Assembly: GCA_018668095.1 (NCBI GenBank)
Contig: JABIQF010000204.1
Location: 1 to 8,143, forward strand
Source of the DNA: Cellvibrionales bacterium
Lineage (GTDB): Bacteria > Pseudomonadota > Gammaproteobacteria > Pseudomonadales > UBA7434
DNA length: 8,143 nt
Direction: 5' to 3'
How positions within the stretch are numbered: the first letter of the stretch is position 1; the number at the start of each line of letters is the position of its first letter. Both the position numbers and the translations under genes were made by a program. Under the pieces are notes generated by a model. The model had not been told where the DNA came from, made no database searches, and worked only from the letters and a program-made list of their open reading frames with translations. Shown in pieces: positions 1 to 6,978 of the stretch.

Positions 1-129
1 ACCAAACTCACCGTAAAGCGCCCTGTAAACCACCAAATATTCTAATGTCTCACTATGCTGAGCAACTTCCATCACTTGATATTGTGGACCTTTATAATGC
101 TCATATAAACCGGCTGTGATTGTTTTCAT
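1..129 (-). CDS. DUF1653 family protein, N-terminal part (cut by window edge)
   Basis: The first 43 codons of a small protein start at an ATG at 129 and stay open to base 1, so the C-terminus lies outside the window. The visible residues include LYEHYKGPQY at 8-17 and HSETLEYLVVYRALYG at 25-40, which is the typical signature of the DUF1653 family (about 60-80 residues, often one small domain). No biochemical role is established for the family that I can state. It lies 72 bp downstream of recJ on the same strand. No convincing terminator is seen in between, so it may be the last gene of that transcript. The ribosome site is weak: a GGAAAA stretch lies rather far (about 9-10 bases) upstream. 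The family call is strong; the function is unknown. Confidence 0.85.
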   Translation of the reverse strand, partial: MKTITAGLYEHYKGPQYQVMEVAQHSETLEYLVVYRALYGEFG

Positions 130-201
130 GGTTAATGTATTTTCCGCTTATCTTAATAACTGGAGAGGTGAAAGGATTGACTTGATGGGGGCTTTTAAAA
201 A

Positions 202-1953
202 CTAATTCACTTTTTCTAAATGCTCAATAATTAATTGCACCGTTTCTTGACCACGAAAGCGATTCACATCTAATCGATAAGCCGCCCTAACCTTTTTAAC
301 TGATTCATCTGGCCACGCTTTAATATCAATATTAAAAGCAATCGCATCGACAATTTGACCGCTACCGTCATCCATACCTAAAACCAGTTTTAAATGCTTA
401 CTGCCAACAATTCGCTGTTGAACTAATAGAAATTCATTATCAAAAATAGGCTCAGGAAACAGCTGCCCCCAAGGCGTCGCATAATGAATGAGTGTGGCAT
501 TATCAATACTAATTTCATCGGGGGCTAATGCACCATCACTCATTACGCATGACTGAAGGTCATCTTCCGTTAGTAAGCGACTGGCTTCTTTATCAAAGGC
601 TTTTGCAAAATCAGCAAACTTATCTTTTTTAAGACTTAAACCGGCGGCCATTGCATGACCACCAAATTTGTCAATTAAACCGGGATTATGAGCGGCCACT
701 GCATCTAAGGCATCACGAATATGAAACCCCTTAATCGATCTTGCCGAACCTTTTAATTCACTGCAGTCTTCGCTGTCATTCGCTAATGCAAAACAAATAA
801 CCGGACGCTGATGAAGATCTTTTATGCGCGAAGCTAAAATACCCACAACACCTTGATGCCATTCATCATTAAACAGACACATACCAATGGGCAACTCGGT
901 GCTTTTATCTTGCTCTAGACGTGCTAGCGCGGTTTCAGCCTGCACTTGCATACCCTGCTCTATTTGTCGTCTATCCTGATTCATTGAATCAAGTTCGGTG
1001 GCTATATCCTTTGCCATAGCGACATCGTTTGTTAATAAACAAGCTATGCCAATAGAAATATCGTCTAAACGGCCAGCGGCATTTAAGCGCGGACCTAAAG
1101 CAAATCCCATATCAGAAGCAATTAACTTAGCTGCACTGCGACCTGACACTTCAATTAACGCGCGAATACCTGCGCTGCATTTACCGACACGAATTCTACG
1201 CAAACCTTGCTCAACTAAAATGCGATTATTTTTATCTAACGGCACTACATCGGCAACAGTTCCCAAGGCGACTAAATCGAGAAAGTCTGCCATGTTCGGC
1301 TCTTTACGCTGATCATTAAACCATTGCTTTTTTCGAAGTCCCGCACGCACCGCTGACATCACATAAAAAATAACACCTACACCAGCAAGAGCTTTACTCG
1401 GAAACTCACAGCCATGCTGGTTAGGGTTAACAATAACATTGGCATCGGGCAATTGATGCCCGGGTAAATGATGGTCCGTTACTAAAACATCGATACCTGC
1501 CGCTCTCGCTGCGGCAACACCATCAATACTTGAGATACCATTATCAACGGTAATGATAAGCGAGGGATTTTGCGGTTTAGCTAGGTCAACAATCTCTGGC
1601 GTTAGACCATAACCGTACTCAAAACGATTAGGCACAATAAACCGAACATCACTGTGTCCCATCGCTTCAAAAGCCCGAATAGCTAAGGCGCAGCTGGTTG
1701 CACCGTCTGCATCAAAATCGCCAACAATTAATATTCTAGAGTTGCTCTCCATTGCTGCAATAATTAAATCGGCAGCACCATCAATACCCATAAGTAGAGA
1801 GGGAGACAGCAGTGATGACATCGACAAATCAATGTCGTCACTGCAGCGTGCGCCACGAGCCATAAACACACGGCTCAACATGGGAGAGAGATCTGGCGGA
1901 AAATTAGCGTCAGCGAGGTTAGATGCGACGTGACGCTGAATCAAAGCAGCCAT
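202..1953 (-). CDS. recJ: Single-stranded-DNA-specific exonuclease RecJ
   Basis: RecJ degrades single-stranded DNA 5' to 3' in the cytoplasm, in RecF-pathway recombination, mismatch repair and base-excision repair, using Mn2+/Mg2+. At 583 residues it is close to E. coli RecJ (577). All DHH-family motifs are visible: GDFDADGATS at 78-87, TVDNG at 135-139, the name-giving TDHH at 159-162, and LDLVALGTVADVVPL at 225-239. The core continues with GPRLNAAGRL at 287-296. The DHHA1 part has EWHQGVVGILASRI at 364-377, KGSARSI at 401-407 and GGHAMAAGL at 431-439. The C-terminal OB-like region is present, with PWGQLFPEP and FRGQE-type patches. The ATG at 1953 gives the expected N-terminus. The start is only 5 bp after the thrC stop and has no good ribosome site, so translational coupling to thrC is likely (inference). 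Nothing appears broken. Confidence 0.97.
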   Translation of the reverse strand: MAALIQRHVASNLADANFPPDLSPMLSRVFMARGARCSDDIDLSMSSLLSPSLLMGIDGAADLIIAAMESNSRILIVGDFDADGATSCALAIRAFEAMGHSDVRFIVPNRFEYGYGLTPEIVDLAKPQNPSLIITVDNGISSIDGVAAARAAGIDVLVTDHHLPGHQLPDANVIVNPNQHGCEFPSKALAGVGVIFYVMSAVRAGLRKKQWFNDQRKEPNMADFLDLVALGTVADVVPLDKNNRILVEQGLRRIRVGKCSAGIRALIEVSGRSAAKLIASDMGFALGPRLNAAGRLDDISIGIACLLTNDVAMAKDIATELDSMNQDRRQIEQGMQVQAETALARLEQDKSTELPIGMCLFNDEWHQGVVGILASRIKDLHQRPVICFALANDSEDCSELKGSARSIKGFHIRDALDAVAAHNPGLIDKFGGHAMAAGLSLKKDKFADFAKAFDKEASRLLTEDDLQSCVMSDGALAPDEISIDNATLIHYATPWGQLFPEPIFDNEFLLVQQRIVGSKHLKLVLGMDDGSGQIVDAIAFNIDIKAWPDESVKKVRAAYRLDVNRFRGQETVQLIIEHLEKVN

Positions 1954-1958
1954 TACAA

Positions 1959-3350
1959 CTACAGCTGATCAAACATAAACGTATTAACCACGGCTCTATC
2001 ACAAGGCAACACCGTAAACCTTTCTTCCCGCTCGAATAAATCACCTAAGTGGGGAGGTATTGTTGCTTGTACGCCAATGTTGGATTGCTCAATAGCGTCA
2101 GGGAACTTGGCTGGATGCGCAGTGGCTAAAACAACCATTGGCTGCTCTGGATTTCTATTACACAATCTTCCTGCACCTACACCGGTTGCTGAATGCGGGT
2201 CGAGCATGTAGCCAATATCATTAAAGGTTTTTGAAATAATGTCACAGGTCGCTGTATCATCGATCGATGCGCTTGAGAATAATTCGCGCGCTGAAGCCAT
2301 GGCATCATCATTAAGTTCGATAGCTTCGCTATTAAATACTTCCATCATATTACGAATACAATCACCATCACGATTATATAAATCAAATAACAGACGTTCA
2401 AAGTTACTGGAAACACTAATATCCATACTCGGCGATAAAGTTTGATGCAGTGCTGTGCGCGAGTAAACCGAATCGGTCATTACGCGGTGTAATACATTAT
2501 TTTTATTGGTGGCAATCACCAGCTGACTAATAGGTAAGCCCATTTTCTTAGCTAAATAACCCGCAAAAATATCACCGAAGTTACCGGTAGGCACAGAAAA
2601 AGCCATTTCTTTAGCCGGAGAACCTAATGATAAACCTGCATAAAAATAATAAACAATCTGCGCCATAATGCGCGCCCAGTTAATCGAATTAACTGCAACT
2701 AATTGCATCCCTTCAGGTAAAAAGGATTGATCACGAAAGCTGGCTTTGACAATATCTTGGCAATCATCAAAATTGCCCTCTATCGCAATATTGTAAACAT
2801 TATCTTCTAACACTGTCGTCATTTGGCGACGCTGCACTTCAGATACACGATTGTTAGGGTGCAAAATAAAGATATCGATATTATCGCAACGACGACAACC
2901 TTCAATAGCGGCTGACCCTGTATCACCCGAAGTCGCTCCCATAATCACGACACGCTGATTACGCTTTTTCAAAAAATAATCGAGCAAGCGACCGAGCAAC
3001 TGTAAGGCAAAATCTTTAAACGCCAAGGTTGGCCCTTGGAACAACTCTAGAATCCATTCATTGCGATCTAACTGTATTAAGGGCGCAATGGCTGGATGTG
3101 CAAAATCTTTATATGTCTCTGCCAAAATAGCGCGCAGATCATCTTCTGGAATACAATCGCCAACAAAGGGCGAAACAATTTCAAATGCCAATTCATGATA
3201 AGCCAAGCCTGCCCAACCACTTATTTGATCAGCAGAAAACTCAGGCAAACTTGCAGGCACATACAAACCACCATCAGTGGCTAAACCTGTTAGCAATACT
3301 TGCTCAAAATTTAATTCCGGCGCATTGCCTCGCGTACTAATATATTTCAC
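1959..3350 (-). CDS. thrC: Threonine synthase (GTG start)
   Basis: A PLP-dependent cytoplasmic enzyme converting O-phosphohomoserine and water to threonine and phosphate, the last step of threonine synthesis. The 463 residues match the proteobacterial ThrC form. The N-terminus MKYISTRG is typical of the family. The PLP-binding lysine is K112 in TLAFKDFALQLLG (108-120), and GATSGDTGSAAI at 138-149 is the phosphate/PLP loop region. PTGNFGDIFAGY, another family hallmark, is also present. The start codon is GTG (plus-strand CAC at 3348-3350), supported by the family N-terminus and by an AGAGAG ribosome-site-like sequence just upstream. It sits 50 bp after hom and 5 bp before recJ. A small hairpin lies right before the ribosome site. 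The protein looks intact. Confidence 0.97.
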   Translation of the reverse strand: MKYISTRGNAPELNFEQVLLTGLATDGGLYVPASLPEFSADQISGWAGLAYHELAFEIVSPFVGDCIPEDDLRAILAETYKDFAHPAIAPLIQLDRNEWILELFQGPTLAFKDFALQLLGRLLDYFLKKRNQRVVIMGATSGDTGSAAIEGCRRCDNIDIFILHPNNRVSEVQRRQMTTVLEDNVYNIAIEGNFDDCQDIVKASFRDQSFLPEGMQLVAVNSINWARIMAQIVYYFYAGLSLGSPAKEMAFSVPTGNFGDIFAGYLAKKMGLPISQLVIATNKNNVLHRVMTDSVYSRTALHQTLSPSMDISVSSNFERLLFDLYNRDGDCIRNMMEVFNSEAIELNDDAMASARELFSSASIDDTATCDIISKTFNDIGYMLDPHSATGVGAGRLCNRNPEQPMVVLATAHPAKFPDAIEQSNIGVQATIPPHLGDLFEREERFTVLPCDRAVVNTFMFDQL

Positions 3351-3360
3351 TGTCGCTCTC

Positions 3361-3376
3361 TAATCATTGTTGATTA
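3361..3376 (-). promoter_or_regulatory. Small hairpin ahead of the thrC ribosome site
   Basis: A perfect inverted repeat (TAATCA, 4-base loop, TGATTA) lies in the 50-bp hom-thrC gap, ending about 10 bases before the GTG start and abutting the AGAGAG ribosome-site candidate. It is AT-rich with only 6-bp arms and is not followed by a T-run, so it is not a normal terminator. It could be a weak translational element, an operator half-pair or chance. Confidence 0.25.
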
Positions 3377-3400
3377 AAATAAATTCGATTGGCCGTGCTG

Positions 3401-4726
3401 CTAGCCCAAGCTCTCAACACGTATAAAATGAATACTGTCTTGCACTGCATCCAAGGCTTCAATACTTTCAACTGCCGCCATAAACTGTGACTCTAACGTA
3501 CGATCCGTAATTAACACAATGGGAATCTGTCGCGAAGATGCTTTTACATTAGTTTCTTGCTGCACAGCTTCTTTTTGTAATACGGCCTCAATACTGATGC
3601 CAGAATCACTCAAAATTTGTGTAATATGCGATAGCACACCCGGCTGATCATTCACGTTGATACGCAAATAATAAGCGGTATTGATATCACTCATCGATAA
3701 TATCGGCAGTGCAGAAAGTGATTCCTGAGCCACGCCTAATGCAGGAACACGATTCGAAGGCTCCGCATCAATGGTTCGCACCACATCAACAACGTCTGCA
3801 ATCACAGAGGATGCTGTCGGTTCTGCGCCCGCACCTGGACCATAATATAATGTTGGCCCTACGGCATCACCCTTAACTAAAACGGCATTCATAACACCAT
3901 CAACATTGGCAATTAAACGACGCTGCGGTATTAATGTCGGATGCACACGCATCTCAACACCCTGATCCGTTTTTCGAGCAATACCCAGATGCTTAATTCG
4001 ATAGCCTAGCTCACCGGCAAAAACAACATCTTGCGGTGCAATAGCTGAAATACCTTCGGTAAAACAAGCATCGAAGTTCAGTGGCATAGCAAAAGCCAAG
4101 GAAGCCAAAATTACTAATTTATGCGCGGCATCAATGCCTTCAACATCAAAAGTTGGATCAGCCTCGGCATAACCAAGCTGCTGAGCATCTGCCAATACAT
4201 CATCAAACTGACGGCCTTTATCGCGCATTTCAGTGAGAATATAATTGCCTGTGCCATTAATAATACCGGCTAACCATTCAATTGAGTTAGCCGCTAAGCC
4301 TTCACGCATGGCTTTAATAATAGGTATACCACCAGCAACCGCCGCTTCAAATAAAACACTTACGCCTTGCTTTTCTGCAGCTGCGAAAATTTCATTACCG
4401 TGCATGGCAATTAACGCTTTATTGGCAGTTACAACATGCTTGCCATTAGAAATAGCCTGCATAACAAGCTCTAACGCAGGTTCATAGCCACCAATTAACT
4501 CAATCACAATATCGACTTCAGGATCATTCACTACTGCAAAGATATCACGACTGACTTTTGCAGAGCCAACATCACAAGCCGGATTATCACGTCTTGCACC
4601 TATATGAGTTATGGATACTTCACGACCAGCGCGCGCAGCAATAGCTGCCACATTGCGCTGCATAACATTAACAACGCCAGCACCCACTGTGCCTAAACCG
4701 CATATACCTACATTAATAGTTTTCAA
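3401..4726 (-). CDS. hom: Homoserine dehydrogenase with C-terminal ACT domain (TTG start)
   Basis: This cytoplasmic enzyme reduces aspartate-semialdehyde to homoserine with NAD(P)H, the branch point to threonine and methionine. The 441-residue protein is the monofunctional form without an aspartokinase domain, as in Pseudomonas. Visible parts are the Rossmann loop GICGLGTVGAGV at 7-18, VVTANKALIA at 98-107 with K103, and the family signature GYAEADPTFDVEGIDAAHKL at 185-204. In that signature D199 and K203 fit the catalytic pair known from the yeast enzyme. A C-terminal ACT domain (about 353-430, LRINVNDQPGVLSHI) usually mediates allosteric control by threonine. The start must be TTG at 4726-4724: an in-frame TAA lies five codons upstream, no ATG or GTG lies between, and MKTINVGICGLG is the normal family N-terminus. 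It follows dsbC across a terminator and precedes thrC by 50 bp. Confidence 0.96.
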   Translation of the reverse strand: MKTINVGICGLGTVGAGVVNVMQRNVAAIAARAGREVSITHIGARRDNPACDVGSAKVSRDIFAVVNDPEVDIVIELIGGYEPALELVMQAISNGKHVVTANKALIAMHGNEIFAAAEKQGVSVLFEAAVAGGIPIIKAMREGLAANSIEWLAGIINGTGNYILTEMRDKGRQFDDVLADAQQLGYAEADPTFDVEGIDAAHKLVILASLAFAMPLNFDACFTEGISAIAPQDVVFAGELGYRIKHLGIARKTDQGVEMRVHPTLIPQRRLIANVDGVMNAVLVKGDAVGPTLYYGPGAGAEPTASSVIADVVDVVRTIDAEPSNRVPALGVAQESLSALPILSMSDINTAYYLRINVNDQPGVLSHITQILSDSGISIEAVLQKEAVQQETNVKASSRQIPIVLITDRTLESQFMAAVESIEALDAVQDSIHFIRVESLG

Positions 4727-4776
4727 AACATCATCACTTTATTTATTAATTGAAAAATTCATAAGTTTATTAACGC

Positions 4777-4804
4777 AAAAACGCAGCTAAAGGGCTGCGC
4801 TTTT
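4777..4804 (-). terminator. Intrinsic terminator after dsbC
   Basis: On the minus strand the sequence CGCAGC, a 6-base loop, then GCTGCG is followed directly by TTTTT. It lies about 25 bases past the dsbC stop. The plus strand has the same stem followed by C and TTTT, so it could work weakly both ways. It should separate dsbC from hom, at least partly, which implies a promoter for hom in the short stretch 4727-4776 or leaky read-through. I see no clear -35/-10 pair there. Confidence 0.75.
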
Positions 4805-4828
4805 CAATAAGCTCACCTAACTCTTAAA

Positions 4829-5557
4829 TTACAAGCCTAAGGCCTCAGCCAGTTTATCGGCCGGCATATAACCTGGCAACAATTTACCATCGGCCGTCAC
4901 TAATGCTGGTGTACCAGCAACACCCAACTGACCACCTATACGAAAGTGTTCGGGGACAGGATTCGGCTGACAGACATTATCAGGAATATCTTCACCATTT
5001 TTAAGCGCTGTGAGTGATTCATTTGGATTGTCTGCACACCATGCTGAAGCAATTTTACGATAACTGGGAGAACCTATGCCAGCTCGTGGATAAGCAAGGT
5101 AACGAACTTCAACACCTAAATCATGAAGCGCTGGCATTTCTTGATGCAATTTTTGGCAGTAGTAGCAATCGACATCAGTAAACACGTAAACATAGGCTTT
5201 TGTTTTTTCCGGTGCAAATATCACCATGTCAGCCAAACTTAACTTTGATAAAGCAACCACACGTTCTTGCTCCATCTCTTTTTCACCCAAGTTAACCAAG
5301 CCGTTATCACTCACCTCAAAAAAATCACCGGCAAAAAAGTATTTGCCATCGGCGGTGATATAGATTGTTGGGCCGTTAACAATATTCGTTTTATAAATAC
5401 CTTTAATCGGTGTGCTTGAGACCTCGCCAAACTGAAAATCAGGACGTGCTTTTTTTAATTTCTCTAACAATTGATCGTCAACAGATTTAGCTGCTGCCAC
5501 ACCAGAAAGCGATAACTGTGAAACCATCAAAAACAATACAATCAATAACTTACGCAT
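4829..5557 (-). CDS. dsbC: Periplasmic thiol:disulfide interchange protein DsbC
   Basis: DsbC is a periplasmic disulfide isomerase that corrects wrong disulfides and is kept reduced by DsbD. Residues 1-23 form a signal peptide (MRKLL, hydrophobic core, AAA before KS). A DsbC N-terminal dimerisation domain follows (about 24-90), then a linker helix and a thioredoxin fold. The active site is C131-Y-Y-C134 in FTDVDCYYCQKLH; the E. coli enzyme has CGYC here. The structural disulfide pair C174 and C196 has the same 22-residue spacing as in E. coli DsbC, and GTP at 215-217 carries the cis-proline loop. Total length 242 is normal. The ATG at 5557 has a GAGGG ribosome site. It lies 227 bp after xerD, has a plausible promoter of its own and ends in an intrinsic terminator. 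DsbG is less likely because of the gene order and the length. Confidence 0.95.
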   Translation of the reverse strand: MRKLLIVLFLMVSQLSLSGVAAAKSVDDQLLEKLKKARPDFQFGEVSSTPIKGIYKTNIVNGPTIYITADGKYFFAGDFFEVSDNGLVNLGEKEMEQERVVALSKLSLADMVIFAPEKTKAYVYVFTDVDCYYCQKLHQEMPALHDLGVEVRYLAYPRAGIGSPSYRKIASAWCADNPNESLTALKNGEDIPDNVCQPNPVPEHFRIGGQLGVAGTPALVTADGKLLPGYMPADKLAEALGL

Positions 5558-5639
5558 AATACCCTCATTAATTTAATGCTAAACACTATATTTATACGCC
5601 AGCATCAAAAGACATAATAAAATCGTTAGTAACCAATAA

Positions 5640-5645
5640 ATTATA
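5640..5645 (-). promoter_or_regulatory. Candidate -10 box for dsbC
   Basis: The minus strand carries a perfect TATAAT about 83 bases before the dsbC start. The hexamer at the right spacing upstream (GTGCGA) is a poor -35, and there is no TG extension, so the promoter is only a candidate and may need an activator. The surrounding sequence is AT-rich, which raises the chance of a random match. Confidence 0.4.
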
Positions 5646-5659
5646 GCTAAAATATAGCA

Positions 5660-5760
5660 GTTCGCACGGACCAGACGCTTAATAGATTACGAATAGGTCG
5701 GCATGTTCCCAGAAGCCATCAACAGAACCCATAAGGCCTAAGTTGATCCGTAATATTGTA
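5660..5760 (-). other. Unexplained block between xerD and dsbC
   Basis: This part of the 227-bp xerD-dsbC gap is visibly richer in GC than the AT-rich stretch next to dsbC. It contains an inverted repeat on the minus strand (ATCAAC at about 5748-5743 and GTTGAT at 5723-5718, 18-base loop). It also contains a 17-codon open frame, 5732-5679, reading MGSVDGFWEHADLFVIY and ending in TAA. The frame has no good ribosome site, and another short frame (MASGNMPTYS) overlaps it. It could be the 5' end of a dsbC leader, a small RNA, a tiny peptide gene, or 3' sequence of the xerD transcript. I do not recognise a known RNA family. Confidence 0.2.
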
Positions 5761-5784
5761 ACAGTTTATTGGACCGAAGAGATA

Positions 5785-6735
5785 TCATGCACGAGGATGA
5801 TGAGCCGCATGCAGCTCCTGTAAACGGTGCTTCGCCACATGCGTATAGATCTGCGTTGTTGAGAGATCACTATGACCCAAGAGCATCTGCACTACTCGTA
5901 AGTCAGCGCCATGATTCAACAAATGAGTTGCAAAAGCATGTCGCAAGCCATGAGGTGACAAAGGGACTTGCAAATCAATTCGACGAGCATAAAGCTTAAT
6001 TCGATACCAAAACGCCTGCCTTGTCATCGCCTCACCTCTTCGACTCGGAAATACCGTGGCACAAGCTTGATCTACCCTTGCTGCTTTCAGCAATGCAACA
6101 CGGGCATCCTTATAATAATCCTGAAGGTAATGCGCAGCCTGATCACCTAACGGAACTAATCGCTCCTTACCACCCTTTCCCAAGACGCGAACCACACCTT
6201 GTCGCAAGTTAATGGCCGACATTTCAAGATTAATCAATTCTGATACACGTAGACCACTGGCATATAAAAGCTCCAGCATCGCTTTATCTCGCTGCTCAAC
6301 CGCCTGTGATAAATCCGGTGCTGCCAGTAGTTTATCGACTTGCGCCTCAGTTAACGTTGTAGGTAATGGGCGGCCCAACTTAGGTGGCTCGAGGCGTAGA
6401 GCGGGGTCAATCGAGACTAAAGACTCACGCAAACAAAAACGGTAAAAACCACGCAAGCTAGAGACTAAACGCGCCTGTGATCGAGGACTTTGTTTAGCTG
6501 CTGCCAAGCGAGCTAAATTATCGACTAAATCGATATAATCGGCTGTTAATAATCGCTTGCCATTGCCATAAAGGTATTGAGCGACCGAACGTAAATCTCG
6601 CGAATACGCCTCTAACGAATGCTTGCTAAGGCCACGCTCAACCCAAACAGCATCGATATAACGCTCAATCAAGAGAAGATCTTCATTGGCTATTGGCTTA
6701 GCAATAGACGAGGCTTTCTGAGAATCAGAGGGCAT
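5785..6735 (-). CDS. xerD: Site-specific tyrosine recombinase XerD
   Basis: XerD works with XerC at dif sites, activated by FtsK, to resolve chromosome dimers at division. The N-terminal SAM-like core-binding domain covers about 18-105 (YIDAVWVERGLSKHSLEAY), and the catalytic domain about 125-305. All six tyrosine-recombinase residues are present: R163 in ASGLRVSEL, K187 in GKGGKER, H262 and R265 in SPHGLRHAFATHLL, H288 in LLGHSDLSTT and nucleophile Y297 in IYTHV. Their spacings equal those of E. coli XerD. The C-terminus RLQELHAAHHPRA also matches XerD and argues against XerC or a phage integrase. Length 316 includes about 14 extra N-terminal residues. The ATG at 6735 is the first possible start after an upstream stop; it lacks a clear ribosome site, so the exact start is less sure. 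The minus-strand neighbour dsbC is the same as in E. coli and Pseudomonas. Confidence 0.96.
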   Translation of the reverse strand: MPSDSQKASSIAKPIANEDLLLIERYIDAVWVERGLSKHSLEAYSRDLRSVAQYLYGNGKRLLTADYIDLVDNLARLAAAKQSPRSQARLVSSLRGFYRFCLRESLVSIDPALRLEPPKLGRPLPTTLTEAQVDKLLAAPDLSQAVEQRDKAMLELLYASGLRVSELINLEMSAINLRQGVVRVLGKGGKERLVPLGDQAAHYLQDYYKDARVALLKAARVDQACATVFPSRRGEAMTRQAFWYRIKLYARRIDLQVPLSPHGLRHAFATHLLNHGADLRVVQMLLGHSDLSTTQIYTHVAKHRLQELHAAHHPRA

Positions 6736-6978
6736 AATAATGAATGTCGGCCAAAATAATGATCATAGAAAAGTACTCTTGAGAATCATGTTGATACACG
6801 GCTATTGTCGCCGGATTATTTAGTATGCGCAAACATAAGACCTCTCTACAGAATATAAAGCTTTTCACCTCCAACAATTAAAAGCCTCTGCGACAATATG
6901 CCACATAGGAATTATCCTGCCAAAGTTTAAAATAGCGCCTGAAATTTCAATCTTCAATGTCATTACGGAAAACTTAAT
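6736..6978. promoter_or_regulatory. Divergent intergenic region between xerD and the exported-protein gene
   Basis: This 243-bp gap must hold the promoters of two diverging genes. For xerD (minus) the best pair is TTGCGC at 6832-6827 and GACAAT at 6809-6804 with a 17-base spacer; both boxes are imperfect. A Fur-like 15-mer at 6780-6794 (TGAGAATCATGTTGA, 11 of 15 positions to the usual consensus) would lie just downstream of that start. For the plus gene, TATAAA at 6854-6859 is a possible -10 with a weak -35. An inverted repeat GCTTTT/AAAAGC (6860-6865 and 6880-6885) encloses CACCTCC. No complete gene is seen here; short open frames lack coding features. Confidence 0.35.

Noticed and set aside
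998..1312. Plus-strand open frame of 104 codons inside recJ
   Set aside because: It is antisense to the conserved DHH core region of RecJ and has no ribosome site or family resemblance.
4727..4828. A threonine attenuator with a Thr/Ile-rich leader peptide before hom
   Set aside because: No short frame rich in Thr or Ile codons is present; the hairpin here is a plain terminator for dsbC.
5769..5999. Plus-strand open frame of 76 codons opposite the end of xerD
   Set aside because: It is antisense to the conserved catalytic part of xerD, whose reading is certain; the product is low in hydrophobic pattern and matches nothing known.
5785..6735. The tyrosine recombinase as an integrase of a mobile element
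   Set aside because: Residue spacing, C-terminal RLxxLHxxHHPRA and linkage to dsbC identify it as housekeeping XerD; no attachment-site repeats or phage genes are seen.
6735..6868. A GTG-started open frame on the minus strand in the xerD upstream gap, with GGAGG at its start, ending inside the first codons of xerD
   Set aside because: The GGAGG overlaps the GTG itself, so it cannot serve as its ribosome site, and the 47-codon product shows no coding-like pattern or recognised family.
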